In this document: piece after piece, positions 5,111 to 5,118 of the stretch
How the letters are laid out: each line of letters begins with the position of its first letter
Numbering within the stretch: the stretch's first letter is position 1
Origin: J088 sp003695505 [NCBI: Candidatus Dadabacteria bacterium]
GTDB lineage: Bacteria > J088
Direction of reading: 5' to 3'
Length of the DNA stretch: 5,118 bases
Assembly: GCA_003695505.1 (NCBI GenBank)
Contig: RFIY01000107.1
Coordinates: 1 to 5,118 of the forward strand
Notes under the pieces: model-generated
The model's database searches: none
What the model was told of the DNA's origin: nothing
The model's input: only the letters and a program-made list of their open reading frames with translations
Translations under genes and position numbers: made by a program

Positions 5111-5118
5111 AGACGTCA

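Noticed and set aside
1-5118. Mobile element, phage, CRISPR, tRNA or defence system
   Set aside because: No transposase or integrase signature, regularly spaced repeats, cloverleaf or defence domains were seen; all genes are core-genome families.

Overview
This 5.1 kb window looks like a chromosomal core region from a proteobacterium of moderately high GC (my impression is near 58-60%; I did not count). The CarD homologue resembles those of the deltaproteobacterial lineages (Desulfobacterota, Myxococcota and relatives), and a site-2 protease gene directly upstream of scpA is an arrangement I associate with that group. The sigma factor carries a WWIRAY segment like the RpoH-type sigmas of those bacteria. 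This placement is inferred from remembered family sequences. I see no mobile element, CRISPR array, tRNA or rRNA.

Layout. Positions 1-3196 hold a minus-strand cluster transcribed right to left: hisS (histidyl-tRNA synthetase), a membrane-embedded M50 site-2 metalloprotease, scpA and scpB (kleisin and winged-helix partner of the SMC chromosome-organising complex). scpB runs off the left edge. The junctions are very tight: a one-base TAGTG overlap, a two-base gap and a 32-base overlap. That strongly suggests one operon with translational coupling.

Positions 3197-3612 form a divergent intergenic region with control signals for both sides. A modest TACAAT-type promoter can be proposed for hisS. 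A very good extended -10 promoter (TGATATAAT) lies in front of carD. Upstream of that promoter sits an inverted repeat, TGACGC/GCGTCA, bracketing two tandem copies of GCCGCATT. A perfect 6-bp stem-loop begins at the predicted 5' end of the carD transcript.

Positions 3613-4137 (plus strand) encode a CarD/CdnL-family RNA polymerase-binding protein. Positions 4239-5099 (minus strand, convergent with carD) encode a group 3 sigma factor of the RpoH (sigma-32) type with a degenerate RpoH box. The 101-bp convergent gap contains two hairpins without T-tracts, one of which includes the sigma stop codon.

The window therefore joins a translation/protein-processing/chromosome-segregation operon to two transcription-initiation factors, CarD and an alternative sigma. 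All five complete or partial families are known. What deserves a second look is mostly regulatory architecture around carD, the sigma factor's altered RpoH box, and the cysteine pattern in HisS. I did not find a convincing undescribed system.
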